DNA from: Lotus japonicus
Taxonomy: Eukaryota; Streptophyta; Magnoliopsida; Fabales; Fabaceae
Reading direction: 5' to 3'
DNA length: 64,000 bases
Assembly: GCF_012489685.1 (NCBI RefSeq)
Contig: NC_080042.1
Location: 52,318,066 to 52,382,065, forward strand
Below, one piece after another: positions 23,196 through 34,697 of the stretch. The translations under genes were made by a program, and so were the position numbers. Numbering within the stretch: position 1 is the first letter of the stretch; each line of letters opens with the position of its first letter. The notes beneath the pieces were generated by a model. The model worked only from the letters and a program-made list of their open reading frames with translations, was not told the DNA's origin and did no database searches.

Positions 23196-23550
23196 AGCGG
23201 AATTGCCCGTGCCCTGCACGGGTGACTTTTGTTATTTACAATTTAAATTTCATGTAATATTATGTTTTGTATCTTTTTAATAAATATATTTTAACAATTG
23301 TTTCAACTATATGTTCTTAATAGTTATAATTGTGTATTAATCTACCACAACTTTTTACTTATAAATTTTTACTTATTTAAATATGAAAAAAATTAAATAT
23401 TTTAAATTATAACACTTAAATTCACTCAAATTTTTATATATGCATTAAATCAGTATATTAATTTTTTAATACATGTTTAACTATTAATATTTGATTGATT
23501 ATTTTTCATATCAATGTTTCTATTTATAATAGCAATAGAGAAAAAGGATG

Positions 23551-23690
23551 ATGCACCGACGGTGTCAAGTTTTTTTGGTCAACCAATCAGATTTCAAGAA
23601 TGTGCCACATCAATTAATGAAATTAAATAAAAAGAGAGATTTTCTCACATCCTTAAAATCTGATTGGTTGACGATGTAAGGTGCATAAAA
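23551..23690. mobile_element. Small MITE-like inverted repeat
   Basis: The left arm has ATGCACC … TCAACCAATCAGATTT and the right arm AAATCTGATTGGTTGAC … GGTGCAT, an imperfect inverted repeat of about 35 bp around a short AT-rich centre. No target duplication was resolved. Confidence 0.6.
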
Positions 23691-24294
23691 ATTAAACTCA
23701 TAGCAATAACACTAATTATAATATATATATTTTGATTCAAAATGTTTGGTGAATGTGCATTTCCTTAAGGGATTTCGCCTAGGCTTCTGGTTCGGGTTCG
23801 ATCCCTTCTAAGGTAAAATATAATACATTTGTGGTCAGGGACATCACTACCGTATCCCTAGCCAGATTAGTCACATTTTCCTCCGTGGTGACTGGTGGCC
23901 AAAGGACAAAAAAAAAACATGTAACAACAAAATGAAACCCCACTTCTAATAAAACTCAAATCAAATCATAGGAGAAAATTGCCAGATTAAATAAACCAAA
24001 ATAAAAGATAATTTACGAAAATTATTTAGATCCAAAGGCTTCTCTTATTTTTGAATAAACTTTCATGTGACTATTACTTTTAAGTTTGAACTCGTTCCCT
24101 TTGTCTTTGGCTCTTCGATCATACATTTGGTAACCATCGCCTACCAGGGACGATGGAGGAAAAATTCATTTTATCAATCCAAGCAGATAAATTGAAGGAT
24201 TTTTGTCTTTCCCCTTCATGATTTAAAAAATGGGTGAAACAATATGTAATGGTGAATGAAAAATGGATGAATAAGTAAATAATAGATCATGAAA

Positions 24295-24857
24295 TAGGGG
24301 TGTTCATAACCGAACCAAACCAATTAAAATCGCTCAAATCGATCCAAAAAACCAAAAACTGAAAAAATCGAAAACCGCAAAAACCAATATTTTGCTAATG
24401 GATCGGATTGGTTTTCAGTTCCCATGTTCTAAATCGAACCGATCCAAATCAAACCGAAAGTATTTATTTATTTAAATTTTGACATACATAATTACCCATT
24501 TAACCATGTTTATAATATTTTATTTCATGTATACCCAAACCTTTACAGTAATGTGTTTAACACTTTTCAAGTTAGGAGACATATGTCTTCTTTTCATTCA
24601 GCGAAAGTGAAACATATCGGTGCATACATAATTCATTTCTTACAGTATTGATGTTAGTGTTAAGCATGATACATAATTCTATTTCGTTATGTATTTCAAG
24701 ATTTTTAGTTTCTTTGAAAAACTGAAATCCAATCCAATCCAAACTGATAAAAATTGGATCGGATTTGAAAAAAAAAAGATTGGGTGATTAAATTATAAAA
24801 CCGAAACAATCGGATCGGATGAATTTTTCCTTTAAAACCAAATCGCGATCACCTCTA
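24295..24857. mobile_element. hAT-type MITE
   Basis: The left end is TAGGGGTGTTCATAACCG and the right end reads CGCGATCACCTCTA, imperfect inverted repeats. Flanks TCATGAAA (24287-24294) and TCACGAAA (24858-24865) form an 8-bp duplication with one mismatch. The interior is rich in 'aaccgatcc/ggatcgg' strings. Confidence 0.75.
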
Positions 24858-25063
24858 TCACGAAACATGAAATAAATCATTTTACACAACAAATAAAAAG
24901 CGGTGAATAAGAGGATAATGTAATCAATTATAAACTTATAATATTGCGAATTTGCGATCATATAGTGGTGGGGGATAATTATAAAATAAAAAATGGAAAT
25001 AAAACTCTAAAAACAATAAATCAAAATAAGATAAACACAATGCCACAAAGAATGGGTGAAAGA

Positions 25064-26230
25064 TAATGTTATAGATTAAAGAAATAATGTGAGAAATGTC
25101 TCAAAAGAGCAAATGAATTCTCTAACCAATGCACATGTATAGCAAAATTAATAATTTTTGCATTAAGATAAAATTAAAGCATTACCTTGCACATGATTGA
25201 TAAATTATTTTTCTCTATAGTTGTTTCAAATGAAAGAAAAATTGAAGGTGAAAGTTCCTTAGCAGGAAATTGAATAAAGAATTGAGAAACAGAAAAATGA
25301 AAGAGAGGAAAGAGAGGAGTATGAAAAATATGGAAGAAAGTTGAAAATACTTACCATGAAGTAGACGAACGGAGAGAAAAACAGGATGAGTTTTTTTCAT
25401 AAGAAATTCCAAAGATGAGAGGAAGAAGTATAAGTTGAATAGGAAATGGAGGAAAATGAAAGTCCTTGCCTTGTTTTCGAGGAGGTATGCACAAAATGAT
25501 GCTGAAATATTTTGATCTATTAATGCTTAATTTTTTCCTAAAATAAAATATTCACTATTGGTCAATGAAAAATTAATCAGAAATTAAACATATCAACAAA
25601 ATTATTTGTATTAAATGTTCTAATGATTCATTAATTAAATTATATCAAAATGTTATAGATTAAATAAATAATCTGAGAAATGCCTCAAAAGAGCAAATGA
25701 ATTCTCTAAACAATGCACATGTATAGCAAAATTAATTATTTTTGCATTAAGATAAAATTAAAGCATTACCTTGCACATGATTGATAAATTATTTTTCTCT
25801 ATAGTTGTTTCAAATGAAAGAAAAATTGAAGGTGAAAGTTCCTTAACATGAAATTGAATAAAGAATTGAGAAACAGAAAAATGAAAGGGAGGAAAGAGAG
25901 GAGTATGAAAAATATGGAAGAAAGTTGAAAAAACTTACCATGAAGTAGAAGAACGGAGAGAAAAACAGGATGAGTTTTTTTCATAAGAAATTCCAAAGAT
26001 GAGAGGAAGAAGTATAAGTTGAATAGGAAATGGAGGAAAATGAAAGTCCTTGCCTTGTTTTCGAGGAGGTATGCACAAAATGATGCTGAAATATTTTGAT
26101 CTATTAATGCTTAATTTTTTCCTAAAATAAAATATTCACTATTGGTCAATGAAAAATTAATCAGAAATTAAACATATCAACAAAATTATTTGTATTAAAT
26201 GTTCTAATGATTCATTAATTAAATTATATT
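25064..26230. repeat. 585-bp tandem duplication
   Basis: Copies at 25064-25648 and 25649-26230 differ at only a modest number of positions by eye. Each holds a minus-strand 65-codon frame (25215-25412 and 25799-25996), rich in Phe/Leu, open in both copies. In each copy CATGGTAAGTA or CATGGTAAGTT, a donor-like site, follows the first twenty codons. No known domain. Confidence 0.9.
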
Positions 26231-27429
26231 AATTTAATTTCGAAAATGTGGAATATTTCATTTTGAAAATTCAATTCTTTAATTAATCTTGTCTAATTTA
26301 ATTAAAAAAATTCGTTATTTCTTACAAATTATTTCATTCTTCCAATAAATTATCAATTCTTGAGCATCAAGGTTTTTAAAAATTGAATTTCAAAAGACAA
26401 TTAATTTTAGGAATTAATTAGAGCCATTAATTTCAATTATAAGAAATAAATATTGTAGTATCTAAAATAGGAATATTTATTCAATTGGAAAATTTTCGAA
26501 AAATTCAAAATAAAAAAAAATGATGCGGAAAATTTTTTAAAAAAATATTTATTTTATTTTAACAAATTTATTTGCTCATCACACTCATTTTACAACTAAT
26601 CTAGTAATAAATAGATTTTAAACAATTACTATAGTAAGGGAAATTCGAATTAAAAAATAATAATTTATCTTTTAAAATAATTTTAACCATAATATTAAAG
26701 AAAAACAAATCAATAAATTTTAGAAAAATAAAAATTAAAAGATCCAATGTTTATTTCTATTTGAAATAATTACGAATATTTATTATAATTATTTAGCATA
26801 TTATTAATTAAAATAAAAGGATTCCAAGTATTTTTATGAATCATATTTTTAAATTTGTAATATTTTTTAAAATATTTGATATATCTTAAAAAGAATTTAG
26901 GGGAAAATAAAAATTGAATTTTTTTAATCAGAATTGATTATTTTCAAAAAGTTTAAATCTAATCATGAATTTTTAATAATGGATGAAATGAAATAGGTTT
27001 AGAGATGTTTATTGTATCATGTTTTCGAAAATATGGAGGGGCAGAAAATAATATTATTTGGAATTTATATCCTTACTTTGATAGTTTTTATAAGTATTAC
27101 TTATGTTTATTCTTAAAAAATATTTTACCTATATTAAACTTAGCAATTAATGTGACAAAAAGTGGAAATATATTTTTTTGTTTTGGAAGGAAAATGAATT
27201 ACTTAAGAGGAGACACATGTGGTATAGGTCTTCTAGAAGAAAACCTTGTTTTCATATATATATAGATATAGATTGAAAAATTAAAATAACATTTACGTTG
27301 AAAATTAAATTAAAAAGGATTTAAATTGATTTTATTTTCTGATTTTTTATTATTTTTGTTCTATTTTAATTTCTTACTATTACTTATTAATATAAAGAGT
27401 AATATTTATTTTTATTAATAATTAATTAA

Positions 27430-29161
27430 TATTTTATTGATGTTAGTCTATGGCAGGTGGCGGTTTGGAGTTAGGTAACGGTTTGGCTAACTTTGCTTTC
27501 AGGGAGGAGGGCATGGTGTTCGAGCTGTCTCAGATGGTGGCCGGTGAAGCCGCTAGTTCTGTCAACGGCACACACGTTTCAAAATTCAAATTTGAACGTG
27601 ACAAGCAGTCCAGGCGTGACAGAAGGAGATCAGTTACCGGGCGTGAAAGAAGGAGATCAGGAACAGGTTTTGCTTGACTCAGGGTATTCAACGGAGGAGA
27701 TTGAGGAGTGAAAAATAGAAGTAACGGCCTAGACGAAATCTGAGGGATGCTTGATTTTAAATGAAAACAAACGTGATTTTACCACTGATTGTGCACAGAA
27801 ATATTTGGTTACGGGTTACTCTTTTAATGCACAAGCCACAAGATATATTTTTGAAATCAAATAATTGTTGGCAACCCTATTTTTTCGCTTGGGACCCACG
27901 TCATATATATCAATAGTAAGGAGGTGAGGCGTGTTTGATAGCTGCAGCAAGTTATCAGAACGCGTTTATCACAAGGGCAGGGAAGGAGGGCTTGGCTCAA
28001 GCAACGGGAGCAGCTCCATGCGATTTAAAGCAGGCATATGTACATACTTCTCCAAATCAGATTATTAGGCTACATGCGTATCAAGCTGCTTATCCTATGT
28101 TTGTTTCCTCATACGTTCAGCAGCAGCTTACTCCTCCTCTTCTTTGTGATGTGCCTGCTGCCCCTGCTTCACCAGTTGTAGACTCTACTCCACTATCTAA
28201 TTCATCACAAAAATTAAAGCTCACAAAGGGGACGTCCGAAAGGGAGTAAGAATAAGCCACACCCGCTGCCGGTTGATTTCTTGGAGCCAGTACCGGGGGA
28301 AGATGGCGTGACGACTCGTGCCCAAAGAGCGTGGTTGTTGGGTAAGGAATTGGGTTTGAAGCCAAGAGGGTCAGAAGCTTTGATGCTTAGAGGATTAGAG
28401 GCGCAGATCCGTCAAAACCATCCTCATCTCCGTTGATATGTCGGCTGCATCAAATTGAGGTAATTTTTATGGGCCATGTGGTGGGGTGTCTTTTTTTAGC
28501 CATGGAAGGTGGTGTTGTTACTGTGTTCTTGTTGGCTTGATGCTGATGTTTGGCGGAACTAAGCTGAGATCAAAGTGTGAGGATTTATTTTGAGGTTGGT
28601 TGTGGCATGGCATGAATTATACTGGTTGTGAAGGGTGTTGCTGCCATGAATTTTTTCCTGCTTGGAGGAGCGGCACCTTGCTGCTGTTTTGGTGTTTTAA
28701 GGGGGCAGCGAGTGTATTGTTGCCGGGATGATATTGCAGCCGAGGGTGGATTGTTTTTTGGTGTTTCATTTGTGTAGCGTGCTCTAAAGAAATGGTGCTG
28801 GCGTTTGTTTCTCTTTTTCATCATTTTCATGGGATGGTGCTGATGTTGTTTTTAGTTTAGTTTATGTTGGGGAATGTTGATAATGTGTTGGTGTGTGGGA
28901 GTTGATCAGGTTTTTTTGTGAAGCTAGATATGCTGGTGCTATTGTACTTGTCTGTAACGTGAACATGGTTATAATGCGGTGTGGCTATTAGAATTTTGTT
29001 TTATTTAGGGTGTGGTTCTCTTTTTTCCTTGTTGGATTTTTCCCTTTAGGTTTTCCTTGCAAGGTCTTCGTGAGGCTATGTTTGATGTTTGTTGTTCTTG
29101 GTCATGAGTTCTTTTCCTCATGATTTTTATTATTAATAATACTTTCATTTTCAAAAAAAAA
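27430..29161 (+). mobile_element. ORF1-only LINE derivative
   Basis: ORF1-like end, then a GT-rich 3' UTR-like stretch (28437-29152) and a terminal A tract. The 5' end is not defined. It lies tail to tail with a second LINE derivative whose poly(A) reads as a T tract at 29202-29208, only 40 bases away. Confidence 0.5.
27450..28436 (+). pseudogene. LINE ORF1-like protein, C-terminal part with AT-hook
   Basis: Fragmented plus-strand frames. The last (about 28225-28436) reads RGRPKGSKNKPHPLPVDF and ends …RQNHPHLR then stop. RGRPKGSKNK is an AT-hook-like motif, seen at the C-terminus of plant L1 ORF1-like proteins. The frame just before (27935-28249) is joined by a one-base shift. No reverse transcriptase follows: a ~720-bp non-coding stretch runs straight to a 9-A tract at 29153-29161. 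So this looks like a LINE derivative that lost ORF2, or a gag-like relic. The N-terminal frame at 27450-27677 is only loosely linked. Confidence 0.5.
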
Positions 29162-29558
29162 TCATTATATGTTTTAGTTTATTTTCTCAAGTATGTATAT
29201 ATTTTTTTGACAGCGCAGCAAAAGGATAATTATAAATATATCAAGGATTTGAGAGCGAATCTCAAATGAATAAAAGGGATGATGATTAGTGATACAAAAA
29301 GCTAATCATCAAAGACAAAGAAATATAAATAGCCCCTAAAAGTGAAATCCGACAAACCAAACAAACAAAAAGACCAAACAACCACCAAAAACCAAAGAAC
29401 AACAGCTCCAAAAAAACCCCACAAGAGATCAGCTACTTAACCACGATTAAGCCTACGAGCCCTAATATTATCAGCTATGCCTTAAAGAGCAACCTCATCA
29501 GAACAAGAATATGTCATGCCCATTTGTTTCCCCATAAGCAATGCCGATCTCGCCCTCG

Positions 29559-30380
29559 TCATAATTCCCGAAGGGCCTCTGGGCTCTCCGGCTCATGAAG
29601 AACCAACCGTGTATCCATAGAAATCGGAACAGCCTCCAATGACCCTGATGGAGAGGTAAGGACACCATTCACTTCCCCTGCCGAGGTCTTCACTGTCTTG
29701 GGTCGCCCACGGAGGCGGCGGGGAGCCTGCAAATTGGGGCACCTACCTCTGACAACCCCTTCCCTGGGGACAATAGCATACACCACATCCTTCTTCTTAG
29801 GTCGTCCTTGACGGCGGGAAGGAGCACTTGGAGGTTCAACAACAACATCGTTGCAAGGAAACTGATCCTCCACAAAACTAGCCAACTCAATAACACGCCC
29901 ACCACCATCACCAGTAGCCATCTCAACAGCGAGCCCACCACCATCAACAGTGAGAGCACAAATGACATGAGAGCATACTGAAAACCCCCTAAACCGCTCC
30001 TGAAAACTGTCCCAAAGGATCGAGGCCACCCAAAACCCATCTGAATCAAAGGGAAGAATAGCAAACCTTGCGAGACACTGATGCCCCAAACCCAACAAAA
30101 AAACCAGCGAACTCTCCTGGACTAGCCACCCCAAAGAGGCCAAAGAAGATACAGAAGTCACAGCACAAAAAACCTCTCCTCCTACATGCTTCGGCACCAC
30201 ATGCTTCGTCCTAGGCTGCCCAATCACGCATTCCGGGAACAAAGAATAAAACGGTAATATGGGTTCCTCCAAAACCTCGCACCCATCCTTCAAATGCGCA
30301 TCAGACTTCAGTTCAGGAAACAAGACGACATCAGGAAGCCTCCAAGACTCAACAGAATAATTCCCACCCCCTAAAAACAT
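29559..30380 (-). pseudogene. LINE ORF1 C-terminal part with two AT-hook-like motifs
   Basis: 273 codons, open. Two basic motifs, RRQGRPKKK and RRLRGRPKTVK, are AT-hook-like. Together with the RRM frame upstream (31273-31809) it forms a plant L1 ORF1, an RNA-binding protein. Both parts run on minus, interrupted by the LTR-like insert. Confidence 0.6.
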
Positions 30381-30393
30381 ACACTCTTCATCC

Positions 30394-31258
30394 TGGATGT
30401 TGTTACTTTGTTGTATTGCATTTTGTCAAAAACAACCGGATGTCGAAGCCGATGCCGTGACATCTGACTTTGTGTAGCTAGGACATCAGTCCTCTGCTTG
30501 GTATGTTGTTGTGGGCCCTTGAAGATCTTATGAAGATATGTTTTAATAAGTTACTTGCGGTTCAAGTAGCTTTTCCAGAAGGGTTTTAATTGTGGGTTGT
30601 TATTTGTTGAAACAATCTTTGATAAAAGATTTGTTTCTATCTTTACTTGGGAAAAACGCAACAATATCTTGGAGATTCAGTTTTGATTTGTTTGGTTGTT
30701 GCAATCTGTTACTTCAGCCCAAGCAAACCCTAGTGCATATGCTGCCACTGCTGAAGTATATAAAAGGATGAAGACCTAAACCATGAAGACTACCGAAGCT
30801 AATTGAGAGAGATCAAGTGTTTTAGGATTGTTCATTGTGCTTTGTCCTTGTTACTTGTGATCATACTTTGCTCCCTGGTTCTATAAAGCAAAGTAGTGAT
30901 TTGTGTTGTTTGATTCTTCAAACTCTAATTGTTGATTTTTAGTTACCAATAACTAAGGCAGTGATTGAGAGAAAGTAAGAGGGGCTCTCATACTTAGGTT
31001 GAGATACTAAGTAGAAATACAATGGGTAGATTAGGAAGTGAACTATGAACTGTGGTGTTCATGAGTGTCTGTTATTCCTGAATATTGAGATAGTAGATTT
31101 ATTTTCTTTGGGTGCAAACCCTCCAGACGTAGGTGAAGTTTCACCGAACTGGGTTAACAACTCTTGTGTCTTGTTTACTTATGCTTTAAAGTTATTGTTG
31201 TTACTGTTAGACGATTGTTGAATATGTTGTCCCAGCATCGCGTAGGACATCTGTTCCA
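30394..31258 (+). mobile_element. Solo-LTR-like insert inside LINE ORF1
   Basis: The segment lies exactly between the two parts of the LINE ORF1. It begins TGGATGTTGTTAC, ends …CATCTGTTCCA, and has a strong TATA box (GTATATAAAAGG at about 30756-30767) on plus, fitting a ~865-bp LTR. Matching 5-bp target duplications were not found, so the exact ends may be a few bases off. Confidence 0.55.
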
Positions 31259-31272
31259 AGGGAACTAGAATT

Positions 31273-31809
31273 TCACTTGAGAAGAGAACGTTCACGTCGA
31301 GGTCGAAGATTGCCCACAGCGACATCCCGCCATGAAATAGAAGAGAACACAGAGACTTCTCCCCTGCCCAAGCTCTTCTGCGACACAGAGGAAGGCTTTC
31401 TCTGAATAGGTGGCCTAGCCTTCAAATCCTCCACAGGAGGTCGTGTCCCACTCCTCATAGGAAACCTGGCCTCCTTCACCGACAAAAGGGCACCGCCGAC
31501 CTTGGTACCATTGATCCTAGCCATCGCTGCCTCGGCATGAGGCCTGGAAAGAAATTGAACAAATCCGAATCTAAGTCTCCTACCCACCTTGCGAAATCGC
31601 TGCACAAACACCTTACCAACACACCCAACTTGGATGAATAGATCCCTGATTTGAGAAAAATCCACCAAATCCGTTATCCCATCGACGAACAACGTAGGCT
31701 TCTCCTGCAAAGGTGACCCCCCTCGCGGTGTCGCACCTTCGTCCTCCCCTTCTGCTTCATCTTCCCCAGCCTCAGCCACCCCTTGCGTTGCCACTCGTCC
31801 CTCCTTCAA
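31273..31809 (-). pseudogene. LINE ORF1 N-terminal part with RRM
   Basis: 178 codons. Acidic N-terminus, then an RRM: TLFVDGITDLVDFSQIRDLF (RNP2-like) and RLRFGFVQFLSRPHAEAAMA (RNP1-like). The RRM at this place is typical of plant L1 ORF1. A stop follows SLLK where the LTR-like insert begins nearby. Confidence 0.75.
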
Positions 31810-31815
31810 GCCATT

Positions 31816-32208
31816 GTATATTATTTTATTCTCTTTCTTTAAAATATTTATGAACTATTTAAATTTATATTTTATATTTTCTATCTTTACAATATTAATA
31901 TATTTGTATACAAAATATAGTATTTTGAATTTAATTAAAAGAAATCTTTACAATATTGTATTTTATATATTTATAATATTAATATATTTTTGTATATAAA
32001 AATATAAATTAATTTAATTTGATTTAATATGGTATTTAACTTTATGCATTCAATGTTATATCTTTACAATATTAATATATTTGTGTACAAAATATAGTAT
32101 TTTTAATTTGTTGGTCAAGCTAATTTTCCTATATATTTTTGATCAAATGCAATTTGTAATGCTAAGCCTGAACATTGTAATCTATACTAGCATCAGCAAC
32201 TAGAAACG
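31816..32208 (+). promoter_or_regulatory. BBE-like gene upstream region
   Basis: Very AT-rich. TATATATT near 32132 lies about 75 bases before the ATG at 32209, a plausible TATA box. The 130 bases before it contain direct repeats ('ctttacaatattaatatattt'). No gene. Confidence 0.4.
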
Positions 32209-33798
32209 ATGGGGTACTCATGGCCTCTTATCGTGACAACTTTAACTATTGTCCTGACTATTTCACACACAACATCAGAATCACTCGATGAAAAATTTCT
32301 TAGTTGTCTTTCTCACTATTCAAAAAATTTAAACATTCCAGTATTTAAAGCCATTGGCACTCCACACAACACCTCATTCTTATCCATCTTGAATGCGCGC
32401 GTACAGAATAACAGATTCAAAACAGCAACAACACCGAAACCTCTAGCCATTATAACTGCCCTGCAGGAAAATCATGTCCAGGCAACGATTGCATGTGCCA
32501 AGTCTAACAACATTCAAATTAGGATCCGAAGTGGTGGCCATGACTATGAAGGCCTTTCATATGTATCTGATGTAACGTTTGTTATCCTTGACATGTTTCA
32601 TTTCAATGCAGTTGATGTGAACATAGAAGACGGGACAACATGGGTTCAAGCTGGTGCAACACTTGGCAAACTTTACTATAACATTGCAAAGAAAAGCAGG
32701 GTCCATGCTTTCCCAGCTGGGGTATGCGCTACTGTGGGTGTTGGTGGTCACTTTTCGGGTGGTGGGTATGGAAATTTGATGAGAAAATATGGTCTTTCTG
32801 TGGATAATATCATTGATGCAAAACATGTTAATGTCAATGGTAAAATTCTTGACAGAAAGTCTATGGGAGAAGATCTATTTTGGGCTATTAGAGGAGGTGG
32901 TAGGGCCAGTTTTGGGGTCATTCTGTCATGGAAGATCAAATTGGTTCCCGTGACTTCAGAAGTGATCGTTTTCAATGTGACAAGGACTTTAGAAGAAGGT
33001 GCAACAGATGTTGTCTACAAATGGCAACAAGTTGCAACAAAATTTCCTAAAGATCTTTTCATAAGGGCTACGCATGAAGTGGTGGATGGAAAGGTGGGTA
33101 AAAAGACAGTGCGAGTTTCTTTCATTGGTCAATTCTTAGGGCCATTTGAGAGGCTTTTGCCTTTGGTGGATGAGACTTTCCCTGAACTGGGTTTGAAGCA
33201 AAGTGATTGCATCTTAATGCCTTGGGTGAATTCCACTCTTTTCTGGGAGAGGAATCCAATTGGGACCCCCCTTGAAAGTTTGTTGGATGTTCCCAAAGAG
33301 CTTTCTACAAGCTACTATAAAAGTAAGTCTGACTATGTGAAAAAACCAATTCCAAAGGAAGCTATGCAATCCATGTGGGCTTGGATGATTAAAGGTGTGA
33401 ATATAAGGATGGAATGGAATCCTTATGGTGGAAAGATGGAGAAAATTTTACCATATGAAACCCCTTTTCCTCACAGGGCAGGGAACTTGTTCAAGATTCA
33501 GTACTACACATCTTGGACTGAAGCCGACGCCACATATCATTATATGAACTTTTCAAGGTCATTTTATGAATTCATGAACCCATATGTTTCAAACTCTCCA
33601 AGGGAGGCATTCCTCAATTATAGGGATATTGATATTGGAGCCAATCATCCAAGTAACGTAACAAGTTTCGACACGGCTCAAGTTTACGGAAGAAAATTTT
33701 TCAAAGATAATTTTGAGAGATTAGTGAGAGTGAAAACCAAGGTTGATCCTGAGAATTTCTTTAGATATGAACAAAGTATACCACCTAAGTCCCCATGA
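32209..33798 (+). CDS. Berberine-bridge-enzyme-like FAD-linked oxidase
   Basis: Single exon, 529 aa, the normal family length. Residues 1-23 form a hydrophobic signal peptide (WPLIVTTLTIVLTISH), pointing to the secretory route or cell wall. The FAD-binding PCMH-type domain covers about 75-250. The two covalent FAD anchors are present: His111 in RIRSGGHDYEG and Cys173 in PAGVCATVGVGGH. GGGYGNLMRKYG follows. Cys33 and Cys96 fit the family's N-terminal disulfide. The C-terminus has NYRDIDIG and the BBE domain end (VKTKVDPENFFRYEQSIPP). Relatives oxidise alkaloids, monolignols or carbohydrates; the substrate here cannot be told from sequence. A polyadenylation-like AATAAA lies at 33843. It looks intact and stands alone, with LINE relics on both sides. 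Confidence 0.95.
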   Translation: MGYSWPLIVTTLTIVLTISHTTSESLDEKFLSCLSHYSKNLNIPVFKAIGTPHNTSFLSILNARVQNNRFKTATTPKPLAIITALQENHVQATIACAKSNNIQIRIRSGGHDYEGLSYVSDVTFVILDMFHFNAVDVNIEDGTTWVQAGATLGKLYYNIAKKSRVHAFPAGVCATVGVGGHFSGGGYGNLMRKYGLSVDNIIDAKHVNVNGKILDRKSMGEDLFWAIRGGGRASFGVILSWKIKLVPVTSEVIVFNVTRTLEEGATDVVYKWQQVATKFPKDLFIRATHEVVDGKVGKKTVRVSFIGQFLGPFERLLPLVDETFPELGLKQSDCILMPWVNSTLFWERNPIGTPLESLLDVPKELSTSYYKSKSDYVKKPIPKEAMQSMWAWMIKGVNIRMEWNPYGGKMEKILPYETPFPHRAGNLFKIQYYTSWTEADATYHYMNFSRSFYEFMNPYVSNSPREAFLNYRDIDIGANHPSNVTSFDTAQVYGRKFFKDNFERLVRVKTKVDPENFFRYEQSIPPKSP

Positions 33799-34697
33799 GT
33801 TGTAAAATTGAGACGTGGTCTTAATTTGAGAAAAAAAAATAGAATAAAATTATTTTAGCTATATTTTTTTATAAGCAATATTTATATATTGAGGAAATGT
33901 TTTTTTAGCTTATATATAATTATATAAGAATTGTTATTACTTCAGCTCTTCAAGTCTTCTTCATATACTTCTCACTTTAGGTCAAGAGACATTGTTGAGT
34001 GCTTGACCGTCCAAGCCTTCTATAATACAAACAGACATTTGCTTTGCGTTTAATGCTTTTGCACGTCGTTGTACTTTGCTTCAGAGAAGACTTCTGAAAA
34101 GGTGATCCAAAAGGTAGGTGAAGTCCTCGTATAGTGGATCTGTCCTCTTTGAGTGAAAGTTTGGAGTTGGTAAATAACTGTCTGATGTGACTTGTTATGA
34201 CAACATTGTACTTTCGCTTTGTTCTTTGTTCAACAAGACTTTTGTAGCTCACTTGATAAGACCTGGTTCTTCTAGCTACTTATCACTTAAGTCTCTTCTT
34301 CAGCTTCTTCATTGAACCATATTACTTCTTCAATTGTATGTAACAGTTCTTTCATTAACTGGTCAAATAATCTTTGGACGATGCGTTCTTCAAACCAGAC
34401 TTGTGCTCTTCAGACAATAGGGAGTATAGACGTTAAATATTCCTGAAAAGTTAAGACATAAGATTTTCAGGAGCTTAGGACTCAGGATCATGCATTTTGT
34501 GTACACCGGAAGTTTACCTTAGACTATATAACTTAAGAAAGTTTCTCATTGAAATTACAATTCGAAGATATATCTAAGTTTTGATGTTGTGATTAATGAA
34601 GAGAAGTTTTAAATTTCTAGTCAAGTAATGCATCATTAGAACTTAATTTGCGTCACAAGTTTGGGCGTCACAGAAATTAATTTTTTCTACAATTAAG
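33799..34697. other. 3' flank of BBE-like gene; no gene seen
   Basis: The first ~100 bases probably include the BBE-like 3' UTR. From 33940 to 34650 the sequence is CTT/GAAG-rich and repeat-like but matches no element I can name. Confidence 0.4.

Larger units (their letters stand above)
23192..27272. other. 4-kb AT-rich block opened by a CCCGTGC…GCACGGG palindrome
   Basis: It starts 'actagcggaattgcccgtgccctgcacggg', with a perfect 7-bp stem (CCCGTGC/GCACGGG) and 3-base loop, and ends near 'catatatatatagatatagat'. Such a start and end recur in plant repeats, but I cannot assign a class. Inside are two MITE-like elements and a 585-bp tandem duplication. No supported gene; the frame at 27005-27265 looks like chance. 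Confidence 0.35.
29202..31815 (-). mobile_element. ORF1-only LINE derivative, split by an LTR-like insert
   Basis: Minus strand: ORF1 with RRM (31809-31273), insert (30394-31258), ORF1 C-terminal part (30380-29559), about 350 bp of non-coding DNA, then poly(A) (T tract at 29202-29208). ORF2 is absent. No target duplication was found. Confidence 0.6.

Noticed and set aside
33977..34252. 91-codon minus-strand frame downstream of the BBE-like gene
   Set aside because: No recognisable motif; low-complexity, repeat-like surroundings.
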